64,000 nt of DNA from the NCBI RefSeq assembly GCF_036634175.1, contig NZ_JAZIFX010000001.1, positions 6,448,001 through 6,512,000 of the forward strand, read 5' to 3'. A model generated the notes under the pieces. The model saw only the letters and a list, made by a program, of their open reading frames with translations, did no database searches and was not told the DNA's origin. Positions within the stretch are counted from its first letter, which is position 1. Every line of letters begins with the position of its first letter. Below, piece by piece: positions 1 to 7,877 of this stretch. Source of the DNA: Streptomyces sp. P9-A2 (GTDB lineage: Bacteria; Actinomycetota; Actinomycetes; Streptomycetales; Streptomycetaceae). The translations under genes were made by a program, and so were the position numbers.

Positions 1-114
1 CATGACGAGGCGCGCCCGGGTGATGTCCGCCTCCGCTGCCGCGAGCAGCCGAGGGTCGGTGATGTCGAGCTTGTTGCGCAGCACGCCGTTGGGCAGGGCG
101 TACGGATCGTTCAC
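1..114 (-). CDS. Fic/Doc-family toxin, N-terminal fragment cut by window edge
   Basis: The reading frame begins at GTG (114..112) and translates to VNDPYALPNGVLRNKLDITD and onward, the usual opening of Fic/Doc proteins (PY-x-PG/NG-VLRNKLxI). Only about 38 codons are inside the window, so the catalytic HPFxxGN motif cannot be checked. Its start overlaps the stop of the upstream antitoxin gene in a GTGA, which implies translational coupling. Family knowledge: Doc toxins AMPylate or phosphorylate targets such as EF-Tu and are neutralised by Phd-type antitoxins. The toxin role is inferred from the N-terminus plus the neighbour. Confidence 0.7.
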   Translation of the reverse strand, partial: MNDPYALPNGVLRNKLDITDPRLLAAAEADITRARLVM

Positions 115-461
115 CCTGCCTGCCGCTGTGAAGTCGGTCGGTGGCGGGCGATCGCACGGGCGACAAGGGTGTCCGCGTCGAGGTCGCCCTTTACGTACTC
201 CTCGGTGTCGCGGTCGGAGGCCTCGGAGGCGTGGAGCCCTTCGGCCTCGATGGAGCCGGTGGCCGAGGCGACGGCCGCACGTCGTGTCGCTCGGCCGCTC
301 AGCGCCTCGAAGGCCTCGACGGACAGAAGGACGCCCTGGGGCTTGCGGTGGGCGCCGATCAGAACCGGGTTGGCATCCGCGCCGGACTCGGACAGGTCGG
401 TCAGGATCCGCGACAGTCTCGCGCGCGCGTCGCTGACGGTCACGACCTCGGGGATCTCCAT
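111..461 (-). CDS. Phd/YefM-family antitoxin
   Basis: This 116-aa protein opens with MEIPEVVTVSDARARLSRIL, the Phd/YefM N-terminal fold that binds operator DNA. It continues with PVLIGAHRKPQGVLLSVEAFEAL, the conserved strand-helix of the family. The C-terminal 50 residues are charged, as expected for the disordered part that wraps the toxin. A GGTGA ribosome binding site precedes the ATG. It overlaps the downstream Fic-like gene by 4 bp, the standard antitoxin-first order of such modules. Autoregulation is likely; a TCTGTACAGA palindrome lies just upstream. Confidence 0.85.
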   Translation of the reverse strand: MEIPEVVTVSDARARLSRILTDLSESGADANPVLIGAHRKPQGVLLSVEAFEALSGRATRRAAVASATGSIEAEGLHASEASDRDTEEYVKGDLDADTLVARAIARHRPTSQRQAG

Positions 462-475
462 GCTGTCACCGTACC

Positions 476-501
476 CATATAGAGGCTTGGTTCTGTACAG
501 A
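476..501 (-). promoter_or_regulatory. candidate promoter and operator of the Phd-Fic module
   Basis: On the minus strand a TATATG hexamer (481..476) lies about 15 bp before the antitoxin ATG, and a perfect 10-bp palindrome TCTGTACAGA (492-501) sits just upstream of it. The position is suitable for Phd-type autorepression. No clear -35 is visible, so this remains a candidate. Confidence 0.35.
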
Positions 502-827
502 TTCTAGTACGGATTCCGATGGGATACGCGGTGTGGCGAGGGTGTGGCCCGTCCTGTCGGCCGACCTTGAGAGCTGTTGTGAACTCACCGAATCCGGAGT
601 ACGCAGAAACCTGGAAGCCGGCGTGCTCATCACCGGCGGTGTCACTCCGCAGAAGACCGCCGAACACATCCGGGAACTTCCGGGAACTGCAGCGCCGGGG
701 GATTCCGAGGCCCTTTCCTTGAGCCAGTCACCTTCCGCCACACCGTGGTGGCCGTACCCGGCGAGGTGGGGCCGGTCGACGTGGGCTCGTGAACCGGCTT
801 TCCGCGCGGGGCTGCCTGAGCCGGAGG
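502..827. other. intergenic, no recognisable gene
   Basis: This stretch lies between the toxin-antitoxin module and the 3' end of the cobalt transporter operon. Short open frames exist on both strands but none has a ribosome binding site with a recognisable protein. It may contain decayed coding sequence; nothing firm can be said. Confidence 0.4.
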
Positions 828-1709
828 TCATCCACCGTCGGTGTGCTCCGCGGGCTCCGGGGACACCGCGATCAGCGCGGCCAGTTCCTCCGGGGTCCGG
901 GGCCCGGTGGCCGGGGCTGTCAGCAGACCCTGGGCGCGCAGCAGTCGAGCCGCCGCGATGCCCCACGGAAGCCGCAGTCCCGCCGCCGCGAGGAGGTCCG
1001 TACGGGCCAGCATCTCGGCGACCGGCCCGGTACGCACCCCGGAGGGCGTGAGCAGCGCGGCGTCGTCGGCCCAGCGCAGGGCGAGATCCACGTCATGGGT
1101 CGCCATGACCACCGTGGTGCCCCGCTCGCGCAACCCGGCGAGCGTCGCGAGCAGCCGTTCCTGACCGTCCGGGTCGAGGCCCGCGGTCGGCTCGTCCAGG
1201 ATCAGGACGCGCGGCCGCATCGCCACCGCCCCCGCGATCGCGGTCCGCTTGCGCTGCCCGTAGGACAGCAGATGCGTGGGCCGTTCGGCGAGCGAGGTGA
1301 TGTCGAGCGCGGCCAGCGCCTCCGCGACCCGCGCCCGTACCTCCGTGTCGGACAGCCCGAGGTTCAGCGGCCCGAACGACACGTCCTGGCCCACCGAGGC
1401 CGCGAACAACTGGTCGTCGGGGTCCTGCACCACCAGCTGCACCGTCGTCCGCAGCCGGGTCAGCCCCTTGCGGTCGTACCGGACCGGGCGGCCCGACAAG
1501 GTCAACTCGCCCCCGCTCGGCCGCAGTCCACCGCTCAGCAGCCGCATCAGCGTGGTCTTGCCACTGCCGTTGCGGCCCAGCAGCGCGAGCGCGCGACCCT
1601 CCCGCACCTCGAAGTCGAGGCCGGCGAGCACGGCCGGGCCGTCCTCGTAGGCGAAGGACGCGTCCCGCAGGGCGACCAGGGCGGGTTCGTTCGGCGCGGA
1701 CCCGTTCAC
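828..1709 (-). CDS. cbiO: cobalt ECF transporter ATP-binding protein
   Basis: This 293-aa cytoplasmic ATPase energises the cobalt ECF transporter encoded upstream. Visible motifs are Walker A GRNGSGKT (about residues 45-52), a Q-loop in VVQDPDDQLF typical of CbiO, a LSYGQRKR signature, Walker B LILDEPTAGLD and an H-loop MATHDVD. The GTG start overlaps the cbiQ stop in a GTGA, which fixes the start despite a longer open frame upstream. It is the last gene of cbiM-cbiN-cbiQ-cbiO, all controlled by the cobalamin riboswitch before cbiM. A nickel-specific version (NikO) is the main alternative, but the B12 riboswitch favours cobalt. Confidence 0.92.
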   Translation of the reverse strand: MNGSAPNEPALVALRDASFAYEDGPAVLAGLDFEVREGRALALLGRNGSGKTTLMRLLSGGLRPSGGELTLSGRPVRYDRKGLTRLRTTVQLVVQDPDDQLFAASVGQDVSFGPLNLGLSDTEVRARVAEALAALDITSLAERPTHLLSYGQRKRTAIAGAVAMRPRVLILDEPTAGLDPDGQERLLATLAGLRERGTTVVMATHDVDLALRWADDAALLTPSGVRTGPVAEMLARTDLLAAAGLRLPWGIAAARLLRAQGLLTAPATGPRTPEELAALIAVSPEPAEHTDGG

Positions 1710-2455
1710 GACAGGGGCCTTTCCAGGACGAGGGCGACGACGGCCAGCGCCGCGAGAAGCAACAGGCTCAGGGCGGTGAACCGTACGGAGACACGTGCCT
1801 CGGGCACCAGGACGCGCAGCGTGCCGTCGTAGCCGCGCCCGGCGAGTCCCGCCTGCAGCCGCGCCGCCCGGTCGAAGGACCGGACGAACGCCGTCGCGCC
1901 GAGACCGCCCAGTGAACGCCAGGACGCCGCCCGGGTGGTGTGCCCGAGCCGGGCCGCCTGCGCCTGACCGATCCGGCGCACCGAGTCGAGCAGCAGAAAA
2001 CTCATGCGGTACATCACCAGGGCCACGTCCACCAGCGGTGCCGGCACCCCGGCCCGCACCAGACGCGGCAGCAGGTCGGACATCGGCGTGGTGAAGGCGA
2101 ACAGCAGCACCCCGAGGGACGCCGCCGAGGTGCGCAGCAGCAACTCGCCCGCGCGCAGCGGCCCTTCGGGGGCCGGGGACACGAACCCGGCCGGCCCGCC
2201 CACCTGCACCAGCAGCGTGAGCGCCCCGGTGACGCAGAAGCCCAGCGGCACCCGGTAGGCACGCCACAGCCGCCGGCCCGGCACCCCCGCCGGGCCCAGC
2301 AGCACCACGAGCGCGGTCACCAGCACCAGGGCCGCGCCCGGCCACGGGGGCAGGGAGACCGCGAGCACGGTGAGCCCCAGCCCGAGCACGGCCTTGTCCA
2401 CGGGATGACGGCGGCGCCAGCGACTGCTGTGCGCCGCCGCGTCGATCGGCAGCAC
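1706..2455 (-). CDS. cbiQ: cobalt ECF transporter T component
   Basis: This 249-aa membrane protein is the energy-coupling (T) subunit that links the CbiMN substrate module to the CbiO ATPase. It has several hydrophobic segments. A long cytoplasmic region contains the two short Ala-Arg-Gly-type coupling motifs (around ARLGHTTRAASW and LAGRGYDG) that insert into the ATPase dimer. It starts at GTG, 6 bp after cbiN, and overlaps cbiO by 4 bp. Length is normal for the family. Confidence 0.9.
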   Translation of the reverse strand: MLPIDAAAHSSRWRRRHPVDKAVLGLGLTVLAVSLPPWPGAALVLVTALVVLLGPAGVPGRRLWRAYRVPLGFCVTGALTLLVQVGGPAGFVSPAPEGPLRAGELLLRTSAASLGVLLFAFTTPMSDLLPRLVRAGVPAPLVDVALVMYRMSFLLLDSVRRIGQAQAARLGHTTRAASWRSLGGLGATAFVRSFDRAARLQAGLAGRGYDGTLRVLVPEARVSVRFTALSLLLLAALAVVALVLERPLS

Positions 2456-2461
2456 GCGGGA

Positions 2462-2887
2462 TCAGGACCGGGGACCGGGGGAGACCGCCTCGCCGGGGCG
2501 GCCCGAGGCGGCGTCGGAGTCGGCGTCCGATTCGGTGTCCGGTCCGGTGTCCGGTCCGGTGCCGGGCACCGGCTGCTGCCGCCGCGCTTGTTCCGCACCC
2601 TGCCGGCGCCCGCGCCGCACCCCGAAGTAGTACGCCAGGACACCCGCGCCGACGGCGGCCTGGAGGGCGAAGAGCCCCGACTCGATCTCACCGGACGGAG
2701 GTTCGTACAGCGGCGAGAACCACGGCTCGTAGTCCGGTTCGAGCTCGGTGATGGCGGTCTCCGCCTCGCCGTCAGCACCGGCGAACGGCTCCTCCTTGTG
2801 GTCGCCGAGCCCGAGCGCCAGCGGCAGCACCGCGAGCGCGGCCACGGCGAGCAGCAGCAGGGCGTTGATCTTCGCGTTCCTGGTCAT
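2462..2887 (-). CDS. cbiN: cobalt transport protein CbiN
   Basis: This 141-aa protein has two transmembrane helices, one near the N-terminus (about residues 8-26) and one around residues 72-88. Between them lies a periplasm-side loop rich in acidic residues ([15 protein letters not shown], then [23 protein letters not shown]), the family hallmark. CbiN works with CbiM to allow Co(II) uptake. The C-terminal 45 residues are a low-complexity, Asp/Pro/Thr-rich cytoplasmic tail that is longer than usual. It overlaps cbiM by ATGA. Confidence 0.9.
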   Translation of the reverse strand: MTRNAKINALLLLAVAALAVLPLALGLGDHKEEPFAGADGEAETAITELEPDYEPWFSPLYEPPSGEIESGLFALQAAVGAGVLAYYFGVRRGRRQGAEQARRQQPVPGTGPDTGPDTESDADSDAASGRPGEAVSPGPRS

Positions 2888-3693
2888 CGAGCCACCGTCC
2901 CGGTACCGGTCGTCCCCGTCGTACCCGCCGTCTGCTTCGTCTCTGTCTCCGGCTTCGTCTCCGGCTTCGTCTCCGGCTCCGTTCCCGTTTCCGGCGTTTC
3001 CGTCCCCGCCGTCGCCGAAGCGGCCCGCTTACCGGTCAACAGCACGCCGAGACGTGTCAGTTCGCCCCTGCTGGACTGCACCAGCAGGCGCATCACCAGT
3101 ACGGTCAGCAGTCCCTCGCTCACCGCCAGCGGGATCTGGGTGAGGGCGAAGATGGAGCCGAACTTCCCGAGTGCGCCCGGGAACCCGCTCCCCGGGTCGG
3201 GGAAGGCGAGCGCCAGCTGCACGCTGGTGACGCAGTACGTGGACAGGTCGGCGACGAACGCGCCGCAGAACACCGCCGCCATCAGCGGCACTCCGGACCG
3301 CCGCGCCAGCCGGTACACGCCGTACCCCGCCCATGGCCCGACGATCGCCATCGAGAAGACGTTGGCGCCCAGCGTGGTCAGCCCGCCGTGGGCCAGCAAC
3401 AGGGCCTGGAACAGCAGGGTGATGGTGCCCAGCACCGCCATGATCGGCGGCCGGAACAGGATGGCGCCCAGCCCGGTGCCGGTGGGATGGGAGCAACTCC
3501 CGGTCACCGACGGCAGTTTCAGCGCGGACAGAACGAAGGTGAACGCTCCCGAGGCGCCGAGCAGCAGCGTGCTCTCGGGATGTTCCCTGACTTCACGGAC
3601 GAGTGACCGGGCACCGTGGACGACGAACGGCGCCGCCGCGGCGCCCCAGGCGACCGCGTGCACCGGTGGCAGAAAACCTTCGGCAATGTGCAT
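2884..3693 (-). CDS. cbiM: cobalt ECF transporter substrate-binding membrane protein
   Basis: This 269-aa integral membrane protein is the S component that binds Co(II). It begins [13 protein letters not shown]; the N-terminal Met-His and the downstream His residues form the metal site in CbiM/NikM proteins. About six hydrophobic helices follow. The C-terminal 50 residues carry Glu-Thr repeats ([19 protein letters not shown]), a low-complexity extension. A GGAGAGGG ribosome binding site lies before the ATG. It is the first gene of the operon, directly downstream of the cobalamin riboswitch, so expression should fall when B12 is plentiful. Confidence 0.92.
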   Translation of the reverse strand: MHIAEGFLPPVHAVAWGAAAAPFVVHGARSLVREVREHPESTLLLGASGAFTFVLSALKLPSVTGSCSHPTGTGLGAILFRPPIMAVLGTITLLFQALLLAHGGLTTLGANVFSMAIVGPWAGYGVYRLARRSGVPLMAAVFCGAFVADLSTYCVTSVQLALAFPDPGSGFPGALGKFGSIFALTQIPLAVSEGLLTVLVMRLLVQSSRGELTRLGVLLTGKRAASATAGTETPETGTEPETKPETKPETETKQTAGTTGTTGTGTVAR

Positions 3694-3734
3694 GGTTCAG
3701 CAGACCCTCTCCAGCACCTCGTGGATGGTTGACG

Positions 3735-4097
3735 CGCCTTGGCCGGTCTCCTGGCTGACGGGTACCACCGCCCGTGCTCCGCCTTCCCGGGTCCTGGGGC
3801 CTGTCGTCACATTCCTGCCTGCCGGGCGACGCCATGCACGCACTCTCGCCGCACCGGGTGCACGCCCACGTACAACCAGTACGTGGGCGTGCACCCGGCA
3901 CACCGAGAGCACGCACCTGACGCCGCCCGGCCCGCCCTCCGGGCGGACGACAGGAATGTGACGACAGGCCCCAAGTGGACCCAGTGGCTGCCCGTCGGTC
4001 CTGTCGAGGGACAGGACCAGGGGCCGGAGCCGGACTTCCCGATCACAGTGGCGAGGGCCGCACCGGTATCGCACCGGATTTCCCGTTCACCAAGGCG
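3735..4097 (-). promoter_or_regulatory. cobalamin riboswitch, interrupted by a palindromic insertion
   Basis: On the minus strand the B12 box AGCCAGGAGACCGGCC is present (3757..3742). Upstream are the core elements GGGAAATCCGGTGCGATACC, GCCCTCGCCACTGTGA and the CAGCCACTG ... CCGGGAAGGC pair. P1 closes exactly: CGCCTTGG at the 5' end (4097..4090) pairs with CCAAGGCG at the 3' end (3742..3735). The total span is 363 nt, but 177 nt of this is a hairpin element (3796-3972). Without it the riboswitch is about 186 nt, a normal size. It lies 41 nt before cbiM and should repress the cobalt transporter when adenosylcobalamin binds. Confidence 0.9.
3796..3972. mobile_element. 177-bp palindromic (MITE-like) element inside the riboswitch
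   Basis: The ends are a perfect 22-bp inverted repeat (3796-3817 and 3951-3972), starting GGGGCCTGTCGTCACATTCC. The interior is also almost fully self-complementary, including GTGCACGCCCACGTAC and its complement around a 5-nt centre (near 3878). There is no coding capacity. It sits exactly in the loop of the riboswitch stem formed by GGGTCC and GGACCC. The shape fits a non-autonomous transposable element or a large extragenic palindrome. No clear target-site duplication is visible. Confidence 0.65.
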
Positions 4098-4315
4098 TGG
4101 CGACAGTAGACCCGGATCCGTCCTGGTGACAAGCGGGTGCCGGGGGCGCGCGGACGGCGTTCCGCAGCTCGTGTCCCGGCGCGCACCTGCGGTCCTGACA
4201 GCAGGTGCGCGCGGATGTACGCAGGTGGTGCGGCGGCCGCCCCCTCGCGGCCCGCCGGACGGCCACTGTCGCCGAGACGCCGGCATGAGGGGCCGGGTCC
4301 CTGGGCAGAACCTTG

Positions 4316-4332
4316 CTGCAATTAGTATGCAA
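4316..4332 (+). promoter_or_regulatory. Nur-type (nickel uptake regulator) operator
   Basis: The sequence CTGCAATTAGTATGCAA matches the Streptomyces Nur box tTGCaa-N5-ttGCAA in 10 of 12 defined positions (CTGCAA, 5-nt spacer TTAGT, ATGCAA). It lies 34 bp before the start of the transporter operon, in a place suited to block transcription. Established knowledge: Nur with nickel represses nikABCDE in S. coelicolor. Inference: this operon is nickel-repressed by Nur. Confidence 0.6.
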
Positions 4333-4366
4333 CAACGAATTCTGGTCAGTAGAGGTGTGAGGATCG

Positions 4367-5974
4367 ATGACGACCCGACGAATACGGCGCACCACCGGCG
4401 CGGCCACCACGGCCGTCGCGATCGCGGTGGTCGCCGCCTGCTCGGCGCCTACAGGCGGCACGGACGCCGGTGCGGGCGGTGGCGGGTCCGCCGAGTCCGT
4501 GGTGATCGGGGTCCCCTCCGAACCCGACACCCTGAGCCCTCTGCTCGGCTACGGCAAGGACGGCAACTCCAAGATCTTCGACGGGCTGCTCGCCCGCGAC
4601 GCCGACCTGAGGCTGAAGCCCGCGCTGGCGAAGGCCCTGCCCGAGATCGGCGACGACGGCCGCACCTACACCTACACCCTGCGTTCCGGCGTGACGTTCA
4701 GCGACGGCGAACCCCTCACCGCCGAGGACGTGGTCCACACGTACGAGACGGTGCTCGACGACAAGACCAACAACACCGCCAAGAGCGAACTGGACGCCGT
4801 CGAAAAGGTCCGCGCGGACGGCGACGACAAGGTCGTCTTCACCCTCAAGTACCCGTACGCGGCCTTCGCCGCCCGCACCGTCCTGCCCATCGTCCCCGAG
4901 CACCTCACCGCCGGGCAGGACCCCAACACCGGCTCCTTCAACACCGAGCCGGTCGGCACCGGACCGTACGTCCTCACCGGCTGGAGCAAGGGCGAGAAGC
5001 TGACCTTCAAGGCGAACCCGGACTACTGGGACGGCGCCCCGAAGGTGAAGAAGCTCACCATGGCGGTCATCGCCGACGACGACGTCCGAGCCACCCGGCT
5101 GCGCTCCGGCGACCTCGACGGCGCGACCCTCCCGCCCAACCTCGCCGCCACCTTCAAGAACGACGACGGCCGCACCACGTACCAGGCCACCACCTACGAC
5201 TTCCGCGCCGTCACCCTCCCCACCGCGAACAAGGTCACCGGCGACACCGCCGTCCGCCGCGCCCTCGACCTCGCCGTGGACCGCCGGGCCATGGTCGACA
5301 AGATCCTCGACGGAGCCGGCCGCCCCGCCTACGGCCCGCTGCCCCTGGACGACCCCTGGTACACCAAGGACGTCGAACGGCCCCAGAACCTCGCCGAGGC
5401 CCAGAAGATCCTCGACCGCGACGGCTGGAAGGCCGGCAAGGACGGCGTCCGCGCCAAGGACGGTGTCCGGGCCGCCTTCACCCTCTACTACCCCTCCGGC
5501 GACAAGGTCCGCCAGGACCACGCCCTCGCCTACGCCTCCGACGCCAAGAAGGCCGGCATCGACGTCAAGGTCGAGGGCGCCACCTGGGAGGTCATCGAAC
5601 CCCGGATGGGCGAGGACGCCGTCCTCGCCGGCTTCGGCAGCACCGGCGACCCCGACTTCGGCCTCTACACCCTGCTGCACTCCTCCCTCGCCGGCGACGG
5701 CTTCAACAACATGGCCCGCTACGACAACCCCGCCGTCGACAAGGCCCTCGACACCGGCCGCCGCAGCCAGGACCCCGAGGACCGCAAGGCCGCCTACGAC
5801 GACCTCCAGCGCGAGCTCGTCAAGAACCCCGGCTACACCTTCCTCACCCACATCGATCACCTCTACGTCCTCGCCGACCGCTGGGAGGGCCTCACCACCC
5901 AGGTCGAACCGCACGAGCACGGCTTCGCCAGCGGCCCCTGGTGGAACGCCGAGGACTGGCAGCCCAAGAAGTGA
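4367..5974 (+). CDS. nikA: ABC transporter substrate-binding lipoprotein, nickel/peptide family (NikA-like)
   Basis: This 535-aa protein is an extracytoplasmic solute receptor of family SBP_bac_5. A signal peptide ends in the lipobox VVAAC, so Cys25 should be lipidated and membrane anchored. Family features are EPDTLSPLLGY near the start of the mature protein, LTAEDVVHTYE, GTGPYVL and NPDYWDG. It heads a five-gene operon (binding protein, two permeases, two ATPases) with every junction overlapping. The NikA assignment depends on the Nur-type box upstream and the cobalt transporter next door; the protein family also includes oligopeptide receptors. A GAGG ribosome binding site precedes the ATG. 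Confidence 0.8.
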   Translation: MTTRRIRRTTGAATTAVAIAVVAACSAPTGGTDAGAGGGGSAESVVIGVPSEPDTLSPLLGYGKDGNSKIFDGLLARDADLRLKPALAKALPEIGDDGRTYTYTLRSGVTFSDGEPLTAEDVVHTYETVLDDKTNNTAKSELDAVEKVRADGDDKVVFTLKYPYAAFAARTVLPIVPEHLTAGQDPNTGSFNTEPVGTGPYVLTGWSKGEKLTFKANPDYWDGAPKVKKLTMAVIADDDVRATRLRSGDLDGATLPPNLAATFKNDDGRTTYQATTYDFRAVTLPTANKVTGDTAVRRALDLAVDRRAMVDKILDGAGRPAYGPLPLDDPWYTKDVERPQNLAEAQKILDRDGWKAGKDGVRAKDGVRAAFTLYYPSGDKVRQDHALAYASDAKKAGIDVKVEGATWEVIEPRMGEDAVLAGFGSTGDPDFGLYTLLHSSLAGDGFNNMARYDNPAVDKALDTGRRSQDPEDRKAAYDDLQRELVKNPGYTFLTHIDHLYVLADRWEGLTTQVEPHEHGFASGPWWNAEDWQPKK

Positions 5975-6963
5975 CCCCCCTGCCCTGGGCGGCGATGGCC
6001 CGCCTCGTGGCACGGCGGGCCCTGCTCGCCGTGCCCGTCCTGCTCGTCGTCACCTTCGGCGTGTTCGCCATCGCCGCCGCCTCCCCCTTCGACCCCGTCA
6101 AGGCGTACGCCGGCACCGCCGCGCTCGGCGCCGACCAGGAGACCCTGGACCGGCTCCGGGACAACCTCGGCGTGGACCGCCCCTTCGCCGTCCAGTGGTG
6201 GGAGTGGCTGACCTCCGCCGTCACCGGCGACCTCGGCCAGTCCAGCGTGCTGCGCCAACCGGTCGCCGACGCGATCGGTGAGCGGATCATGTGGTCCACG
6301 CTGCTGTGCGCCGTCGCCTTCGCCGTCGCGGTCCTGCTCGGCACGCTGCTCGGCGTGCTCGCCGCCCGCCGCCCCGGCTCCCTCCTCGACCGCACGGTCA
6401 CCTCCCTCTCGTACTCCCTGGAAGCCGCGCCCGTCTTCTGGCTCGCCCTGCTCGCCGTCTGGCTCTTCGCCCTCCAACTCGACGTCCTCCCGGCCGGCGG
6501 CCTCACCGACACCGGCAGCGAACACGTCACCGCCGGACAGGTCACCGGCCACCTGATCCTGCCCGCCGGCGTCCTCGCCGTCTCCCAGCTGCCCTGGTTC
6601 ACGCTCTACGTCCGCCAGGGCGTCGGCGACGCCCTCGCCGAGGACCCGGTACGCGGCGCCCGCGCCCGAGGCCTCGGCGAACGCACCGTGCTCCTCGGGC
6701 ACGCCCTGCGCTCCGGACTCCTGCCCGTCCTCACCCTGATCGGCTCCCGCGTGCCCGAGCTCATCACCGGTGCCCTGCTGGTGGAGACCGTCTTCAGCTG
6801 GCCCGGTATCGCGGCCGCCACCGTCGAGGCGGCCACCGCCGTCGACTTCCCGCTCCTGGCCGCCCTGACGACCCTCGCCACCGCCGCCGTCCTCGCCGGA
6901 AACCTCCTCGCGGACCTCCTGTACGGACTGACCGACCCGAGGGTGAAGCTCAGTGAGATGTGA
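5971..6963 (+). CDS. nikB: ABC transporter permease, NikB-like
   Basis: This 330-aa inner-membrane permease belongs to the DppB/OppB/NikB family. It has an N-terminal helix after MARLVARR, the long extracellular segment with the DNLGVDRPF motif, and five further helices. The BPD_transp_1 coupling loop is ARGLGERTVLLGHALRSGLLPVLT. It ends in DPRVKLSEM, close to the family consensus DPRxR. The start is taken as GTG 5971, which forms a GTGA overlap with nikA; an internal ATG at 5995 is possible. Confidence 0.85.
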   Translation: MTPLPWAAMARLVARRALLAVPVLLVVTFGVFAIAAASPFDPVKAYAGTAALGADQETLDRLRDNLGVDRPFAVQWWEWLTSAVTGDLGQSSVLRQPVADAIGERIMWSTLLCAVAFAVAVLLGTLLGVLAARRPGSLLDRTVTSLSYSLEAAPVFWLALLAVWLFALQLDVLPAGGLTDTGSEHVTAGQVTGHLILPAGVLAVSQLPWFTLYVRQGVGDALAEDPVRGARARGLGERTVLLGHALRSGLLPVLTLIGSRVPELITGALLVETVFSWPGIAAATVEAATAVDFPLLAALTTLATAAVLAGNLLADLLYGLTDPRVKLSEM

Positions 6964-7877
6964 TTCCCATGGCTGACACCATCGTTGAGAGGGCCGACGC
7001 GAACGTGCCCACGACGGGGACCGAGTGGCGCTCGCGCGGCACCGCCCGCCGTTCCACCCACACCCTGCGGCTGCGCGTCTCCGCCGCCCTGGTCGCCGTC
7101 ACCGCCCTCGCGGTCCTGCTCGTCCCCCCGCTGGTCCAGCTCGACCAGCAGGCCGTCGACCTCGCCTCGAAACTCCTCCCACCCAGCTGGGCCCACCCCT
7201 TCGGCACCGACGACGTCGGCCGCGACCTGCTGCTGCGCTGCGTCTACGGCCTGCGCGTCTCCCTGCTCGTCGGCGTCGTGGCGGCGCTCACCGCCACCGT
7301 GATCGGCACCGCCGTCGGAGCCGCCGCCGGGGCCCTCGGCGGCTGGGTCGACCGCCTCGTCATGCGTCTGGTCGACACCATCTCCTCCGTCCCGCACCTG
7401 CTGCTCGGCATCTTCATCGTCGCCATGTTCCGACCGGGCGTCTGGCCCGTGGTGGTCTCGGTCGCCGCCACCCACTGGCTGTCCACCGCCCGCATCGTCC
7501 GCGCCGAGATCCTCTCGCTGCGCTCCCGCCCCTACATCGACGCGGCCGTCTCCGGCGGCGCCTCCCGCCGCCGGGTGGTGCTACGGCACCTGCTGCCCGG
7601 CGTACTGCCGCAGGCGGGACTCGCCGCCGTCCTGATGATCCCGCACGCCATGTGGCACGAATCGGCGCTGTCCTTCCTCGGCCTCGGCCTGCCCACCCAC
7701 ACCGCCAGCCTCGGCACCCTCATCCAGGACGCCCGCGGCACACTGCTCGCCGGGCAGTGGTGGCCCACCCTCTTCCCCGGCCTGTTCCTGATCATCCCCA
7801 CCCTCGCCATCGCCGGACTCGCCGGAGTCTGGCGGGAGCGGATCAACCCCCGCCGCCGATCGGAGCTGATGCTGTGA
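6960..7877 (+). CDS. nikC: ABC transporter permease, NikC-like
   Basis: This 305-aa permease is the partner of the preceding gene. It contains the DppC-type HPFGTDDVGRDLLLRCVYGLRVS motif and the coupling loop AAVSGGASRRRVVLRHLLPGVLP, followed by the C-terminal helices. It starts at GTG 6960 in a GTGA overlap with nikB; ATG 6969, three codons in, is an alternative. With NikB it forms the membrane channel for the solute delivered by the lipoprotein. Confidence 0.85.
   Translation: MIPMADTIVERADANVPTTGTEWRSRGTARRSTHTLRLRVSAALVAVTALAVLLVPPLVQLDQQAVDLASKLLPPSWAHPFGTDDVGRDLLLRCVYGLRVSLLVGVVAALTATVIGTAVGAAAGALGGWVDRLVMRLVDTISSVPHLLLGIFIVAMFRPGVWPVVVSVAATHWLSTARIVRAEILSLRSRPYIDAAVSGGASRRRVVLRHLLPGVLPQAGLAAVLMIPHAMWHESALSFLGLGLPTHTASLGTLIQDARGTLLAGQWWPTLFPGLFLIIPTLAIAGLAGVWRERINPRRRSELML

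Noticed and set aside
828..2345. A 505-aa frame that would fuse an N-terminal extension to CbiO
   Set aside because: The upstream part is a shadow of cbiQ. The GTG at 1709 in a GTGA overlap is the start.
1940..3961. A 673-aa His/Arg/Pro-rich plus-strand frame
   Set aside because: It is antisense to the cbi genes with no recognisable protein; an open frame of GC-rich DNA only.
4346..6013. A 555-aa Val/Gly-rich minus-strand frame
   Set aside because: Antisense shadow of nikA with low-complexity composition.
3739..6963. A 1074-aa open frame on the plus strand
   Set aside because: Only its last 330 codons (NikB permease) are real; the first part is an Arg-rich shadow of the riboswitch and nikA.
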